From Nipponacmea schrenckii (Eukaryota; Mollusca; Gastropoda; Lottiidae), in the NCBI GenBank assembly GCA_030562195.1, contig JAUJPP010000012.1, forward strand, positions 3,658,001 through 3,722,000: a stretch of 64,000 nt of DNA, given 5' to 3'. Shown in pieces: positions 59,772-64,000 of this stretch. Positions within the stretch are counted from its first letter, which is position 1, and the number at the start of each line of letters is the position of its first letter. A model generated the notes under the pieces. It saw only the letters and a program-made list of their open reading frames with translations. It did no database searches and was not told the DNA's origin. A program made the position numbers and the translations under genes.

Positions 59772-60718
59772 AGAACATGGTAAAGATGTCATACTTCCCC
59801 ATTTGACGCATTGTCCATAACGATACGCAAACGCAAAAATCCCCCACCCAGCCATCCGTTGAGTTTACGGAAGTATTGATTTAAATTTAAAAAAAAAAAA
59901 AAAATTAGAATTTTTTTGGTCTTTGCTTTGTTTCGGTTTTTTGAAAAACTAATTGCAAATTGTGTAAGGGTGCGAATCCGTTAATGATCGATAATGACGG
60001 GTGTTGTGTCTGACAGGGTATGCTTTCATTTCTAGACACTTGATACCAATTTTCATTATGAAATGCTTACTGACATAATATCATTGATATACTTCCTCAT
60101 TGCAAAAGTAAATTAAATGCTTCTAATGTTTCTCCATTATGTTGTTGTAGATTTCGGGTTTAGGGGCCGTTAGTACTTGATTTACGTATTGATCCCAAAC
60201 AATTTCGATCGCATGACCGGTGGGGGCTCTACTTTAAATATATTGTCAACGACACGTATAGTTTTCAAAAATGAAAAATTAAATACATATGAATGGGGTT
60301 TTACTCTTCTACACTTTCTGGGCATATAAAGTCGGGCAACGACTTGCAGTCTGCAATGATGGAAATTTTGCCAGGCGGCGGCTTACGCCTACCCTTTTTT
60401 AATTTCCAACTGTAGATATGTTTGACGTGTACAGTCTGCAACAAACTGGGCCTCGGTTTATTTACCAAACCGAACGACTGAACGCTTTTCCATGTCAATC
60501 ACTGACAGGGGGACACCGGGCTGAAAAATTCTATAGTTTATCTAGACCGTTGTCGGGATAGTATAACTTTTAAAACTGTTTAGGTTCGGCTTGTCATTTA
60601 TTTTTAAATAGTTCATTATATTCTTACTACTATTGTGAGGACGAAATATCATGCTCTATTTACTTTTTATTTGTTACGTGACAACCACGTCAGGTAAAGG
60701 ACTTGTGTTTAATATAAA
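59772..60718. other. Intergenic region upstream of SLC16-like exon 1a
   Basis: Contains an A run near 59,887 and a less AT-rich patch at 60,300-60,500, where the minus strand holds a 65-codon frame (KLKKGRRKPPPGKISIIADC) that I cannot assign. The patch may be a transposon or gene remnant. The rest shows no coding signal. Confidence 0.4.
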
Positions 60719-60911
60719 ATGGGCAGAGATACAGCAGATAGCGAGCGATCATGGATAATTCTTGGACTGGCATTTATCTTCATGCTGTTTTTTGGAATAG
60801 TGGAACATAGTACAGGAATCATTGTCGCCGCCTTATTAGAAGAAATGGAGTGGGATATAACTGCTGTATCGTGGATAGGTTCGAGTCATGTCGGCATGGT
60901 TTATCTGTCTG
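60719..60911 (+). CDS. SLC16 (monocarboxylate transporter-like) first coding exon, copy 1a
   Basis: An ATG-started exon of 193 nt encoding a short acidic lead, RSWIILGLAFIFMLFFGIVE (TM1), then HSTGIIVAALLEEM and a WIGSSHVGMVYLSG start of TM2. This is the typical N-terminus of MFS family SLC16 transporters, which move monocarboxylates and related solutes across membranes. It ends in phase 1 at a GTAAGA donor. No following SLC16 exon lies before 62,754; the next compatible one is 63,756-63,899. So it is either an alternative first exon of the gene at 62.7 kb or the stub of a truncated tandem copy. Confidence 0.75.
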
Positions 60912-61404
60912 GTAAGATTCTTTCACATTATTAAGTTAAGTATTAACGTTCCATATTTAAAAAACATTATTGAATGCTTATGCCTGGTTCTACGGCTGGG
61001 TGATATACCCGTTAATATAGCGATAGATACACATATGGTAATATATTATTATTAAAACTCAATATCGTGAAATCGACAGGAACAAATATCGCCCAGTCCT
61101 ACTTAGTTTGATCTCACAATCACGATTGGCATCACGATTGGAATGATAATATCATGTCAGATCTTGAGATATGTCGTGCTAGTAGCGACTATTTTAATGG
61201 TTCAAGATTTTTCTACGACCAACACGACCAAATCGCGTCAATAGGGTAGATTTTATCAGTTCGTAATGTAGGCTTTGGAAAACGCAATTGATCCTACCTG
61301 GATTAAGCTTCAACTCGAAGACTCTTGCAGACAAGTTATTTATACGCTCTGCATATATTGCAGATAGGGTACTTGATATACTGTAGGCAAGCCTGTAGCA
61401 ATAT

Positions 61405-61705
61405 CCTGACCGGAAGTGATACATCAGCCGGTATCTTGTAGTCATATATTTTAGCAAAATTTTAATTCCGTCGCCATTTTTTATCCGATTTGAATGATTT
61501 TGGCTTCTATCAAAGCCTTGTTATTTTATCTAAAAGTTTTTGGGACAAAATTTTAAACTCTTTTTAGACACGTTTGAATTGTTTTCAAAGTCTCTATCTC
61601 GTGACCTTGATCTTCAACTACCTTGACATTTTCAGTTCACAATGACCTTGACTCATGATATCTATAGATATGCTGATATTGGGTGAAAAATATCAACTTC
61701 CGGAT
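61405..61705 (+). repeat. ~300-bp dispersed repeat, copy 2
   Basis: Homologous to 57,682-57,985 with moderate divergence and small indels. It lies between the two SLC16-like first exons. Confidence 0.85.
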
Positions 61706-61764
61706 TATCGTGGCATGTCGTATCAGGATACATCGATTCAGCGATATATCGTGCCAGCATTACA

Positions 61765-62250
61765 AAAGGCGATTTGAGATGCCGGTTGCCATTGCACATA
61801 GCTTATGCATTTACAATTCACCAAGTACAAGGTCTTAGTCTTGATAGAGGTGTATTATCCCTTCAGAATATTCATGTTTGTCATTTCTATGTACTAGGGT
61901 CTTACAATATAAGATTTTACAGAAAAAAAGTATATATTATGATGAAAAAAGTGATTCAGCATTCAGAGCAGAGGATATATTTTCACACACCGTAAACGAG
62001 ACATTACCAACTGATATTAATATAATTTTACATAATGTGCAAGGTTTATCTACTCATATAGGATATAGGATATACAGAAACACGAGAACATGTTAGAAAG
62101 TAATCTTATTTGGTTAGCAGAAGCTTGGCTAAATAATTCAATACCCAGCAAAACTAAAAATTTTCATTTTTACCACCACCCTCGAAGCATCAGCTATGAT
62201 AACAGTAAAAATGTTGAAGTTTTTAAAGAAAAGGGGCATGGAGAAATATG
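61765..62250 (+). mobile_element. Helitron/Helentron-like fragment: PIF1-type helicase end and endonuclease start
   Basis: One frame gives LPLHIAYAFTIHQVQGLSLD, the conserved final motif of PIF1-type helicases as in Helitron transposases. About 200 bp further, other frames give DINIILHNVQGLSTHI and, after a shift, ESNLIWLAEAWLNNS. These resemble the beginning of an exonuclease-endonuclease-phosphatase domain. Helicase followed by endonuclease is the order in Helentron-type Helitrons. Frames are broken and the Rep and most helicase parts are absent. Confidence 0.65.
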
Positions 62251-62753
62251 AGACTTTTTCAAGGAAAGTCAAAATTGAAATATTTTGCAATTTGGAATTT
62301 TAAAACACTACTACTTCTGAGTTGTTACATGCATATTGTTTGATGTATATAATAAAGGCTCAGACTGGAGTATAATTATCCTTGCTAATCGCATATCCAT
62401 ACTATTTATTGGAATTATTTCCCATAATTATGATGTTTTTGTAGGATTAGGCCAAGTAGGATTATTATGGCAAGCATTCGTTCACATGATATATAATACT
62501 GTATACGGCAGTGACCTTTAGTTCAAGAAGATACGTGATCTATCACGTAATGAACTTTGCTACCAATGGTATGCCAATAAGTAACATTTAAACTGTGGCT
62601 TATTTGAATTGAAGGTCGAAACTGGATTATTGATTTATAAATATGTGTACGCTATCCTTATCTACCATACTATATACTTTACATTCAATGGCGTCTGTTT
62701 TTATCTCGAAGAATTCGAAAGGGAGGATTGGTAGTGGCTAGTTGTGGCTCAAT
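62251..62753. other. Sequence upstream of SLC16-like exon 1b
   Basis: AT-rich with no coding sequence recognised. It should hold the promoter of transcript 1b if exon 1b is a true first exon. The frame is open for a few codons upstream of the ATG at 62,754, without another ATG. Confidence 0.4.
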
Positions 62754-63899
62754 ATGTTAGGACAGTATAAGGATAAGAATACAGACAGTGGGTGGGCATG
62801 GATAGTGTTAATAGTTAGTTTCTTATTAGTATTCCTCCTAGGAGTCCTTCAACACAGCACCGGTATCATTGTGGCTGCCATTTTAGAAGGAATGCAGACG
62901 AATTTGCCGTCTGCTTCATGGATTGGTTCAATCAATATCAGTGTATCGTTAATGGCAGGTTTGTTTGAACTCGCTTTTGAAAGGTTTTCAGTGAAAAGAT
63001 TTCTAACTTATTGTGCAGTATATACTCTGTTTAAACCTAGTTAGCTGTATTAATCATACAGAATGACTTACCCTTAGCATTATATGAGATAATTCGGTCA
63101 ATTGAGATTCAAGAGGATAGGATTGTTCTTTTAAATTTCACAATTGTTTTCGAGCCCATATAATATAATGTTATAATGTTATAATTTACCGATAAGACTT
63201 ATGCCCCAAATGAAGCTCTTTACAATATGTTCGTTTGTACTGTAAATTGATATATGAAATAATATACATAAACAAAATTTGCGAAAAAAAATAGGAAGAA
63301 AAATGTTATTTATTTATTAGACCGGATAACAGGTGTTATGTATTTAATTTGTATCGTCTGCTAACATTTGTATAGAGTTACTCCTTTAGAAAAAAATTCA
63401 ATCGGTTTTATAACTCTCGGAGTTAAATGTGGACAACAAGGCATAGTTAGAAATTTGATTTCAAGCACATTACAATGAAATCAAATAAAAACTACAAGCG
63501 GCCGAGAGAACAATGGGCCAAAAGTAGTACAAAAGGTCCTTAAAGCTATGGGCAAATTGTCGATGGACAAAGCATAGTTTGGAATCAGTTCTAGTTAAAG
63601 TTTATTTTCATTATGAAATGTTATACTTTGGAATTATTGAAAAGATATTCACGAGTCAAAATCACCCGAAGCCTAGTAAATGTGTTGTTCCTTATATACG
63701 CGCGCAATATAGTCGTTTCGTACCACATATATTGTACCCATACGGTTATTTTAAGGTCCAATATGCGGTATAATCACCAATAGAATGGGATGTAAATATA
63801 CTGGTATACTAGCAGGGTTTGTGATGCTGTTTGGTTGTAGTATGGCATCTTTGAGTAAATCAGTCTGGTCTCTGATATTATCTTATGGTATTATAACAG
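62754..63899 (+). CDS. SLC16 (monocarboxylate transporter-like) gene, first two coding exons, continues past right edge
   Basis: Exon 1b is 62,754-62,958. It carries a short charged start with the conserved DSGWAWIVLIVSFLLVFLLG (TM1), then HSTGIIVAAILEGM and WIGSINISVSLMAG, ending in phase 1 at GTTTGT. Exon 2 is 63,756-63,899 (144 nt). It begins after TATTTTAAG and encodes GPICGIITNRMGCKYTGILA, with a GP...NR.G motif in the TM2-TM3 region, then SLSKSVWSLILSYGIITG. It ends in phase 1 at GTAGAT. The join reads cleanly, as expected for SLC16 members. About 10 of the 12 expected membrane segments lie outside the window. The transported substrate cannot be told. Intron 63k (62,959-63,755) is AT-rich with no other feature. 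Confidence 0.88.
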
Positions 63900-64000
63900 G
63901 TAGATATTTTGTCTGTCTTTGTGATATGACATTATTGTATATTTCCCAGTTAGTAATTTGGGTATGATGTTGAACATTCCGATTACAGTGACGTGTTTGT

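Overview
The window is eukaryotic nuclear DNA from an AT-rich, intron-rich animal genome, most likely a lophotrochozoan and probably a mollusc. The evidence is the gene content (IFT80, CXorf58-like, MSL2, SLC16 family), GT-AG introns of a few hundred bases, tRNA-derived SINEs, decayed non-LTR retrotransposons, a Harbinger-like fragment, a Helitron/Helentron-like fragment and long tandem repeats. Species identity is inference.

1-14 kb holds three conserved genes. IFT80 (minus strand, 13 coding exons visible, C-terminus off the left edge) has an apparent AT-AC U12-type first intron, a GC-AG second intron and a 145-bp tandem duplication of one WD40 exon. A CXorf58-like gene follows on the plus strand with nine coding exons (430 aa). 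Then comes an intronless-looking MSL2 E3 ligase gene with RING and CXC domains.

14.5-25 kb is repeat-rich. It contains a duplicated first-exon-like block, about 2 kb of LINE reverse transcriptase plus a 23-bp minisatellite that is itself tandemly duplicated, a family of diverged ~150-200 bp repeats, and a decayed Harbinger-like element with a Myb/SANT pseudogene.

25.3-43 kb is dominated by one giant gene of about 17.6 kb coding sequence (roughly 5,860 codons). The product is low-complexity, Lys/Ser/Thr/Asp-rich, and carries six separate families of in-frame tandem repeats plus a unique Cys-containing C-terminus. I recognise no homologue. The frame is broken by five small indels, four of them within about 550 bp. 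Directly downstream, 43.4-54.3 kb is a strongly purine-rich (plus strand) higher-order satellite without credible genes.

54.3-59 kb holds a small two-exon gene for a secreted eight-cysteine peptide. Exon 1 supplies only the start codon, and the intron hosts a LINE tail nested inside a terminal-inverted-repeat element. 59-64 kb contains SINE-like and other repeats, a Helitron/Helentron-like fragment, and the 5' part of SLC16 (monocarboxylate transporter-like) coding sequence with two alternative or duplicated first exons, running off the right edge.

The genes do not form an operon. IFT80 and the CXorf58-like gene are divergent neighbours. The most novel content is the giant repeat-protein gene with its abutting satellite, the eight-cysteine secreted peptide, and the splice-site and exon-duplication oddities in IFT80.
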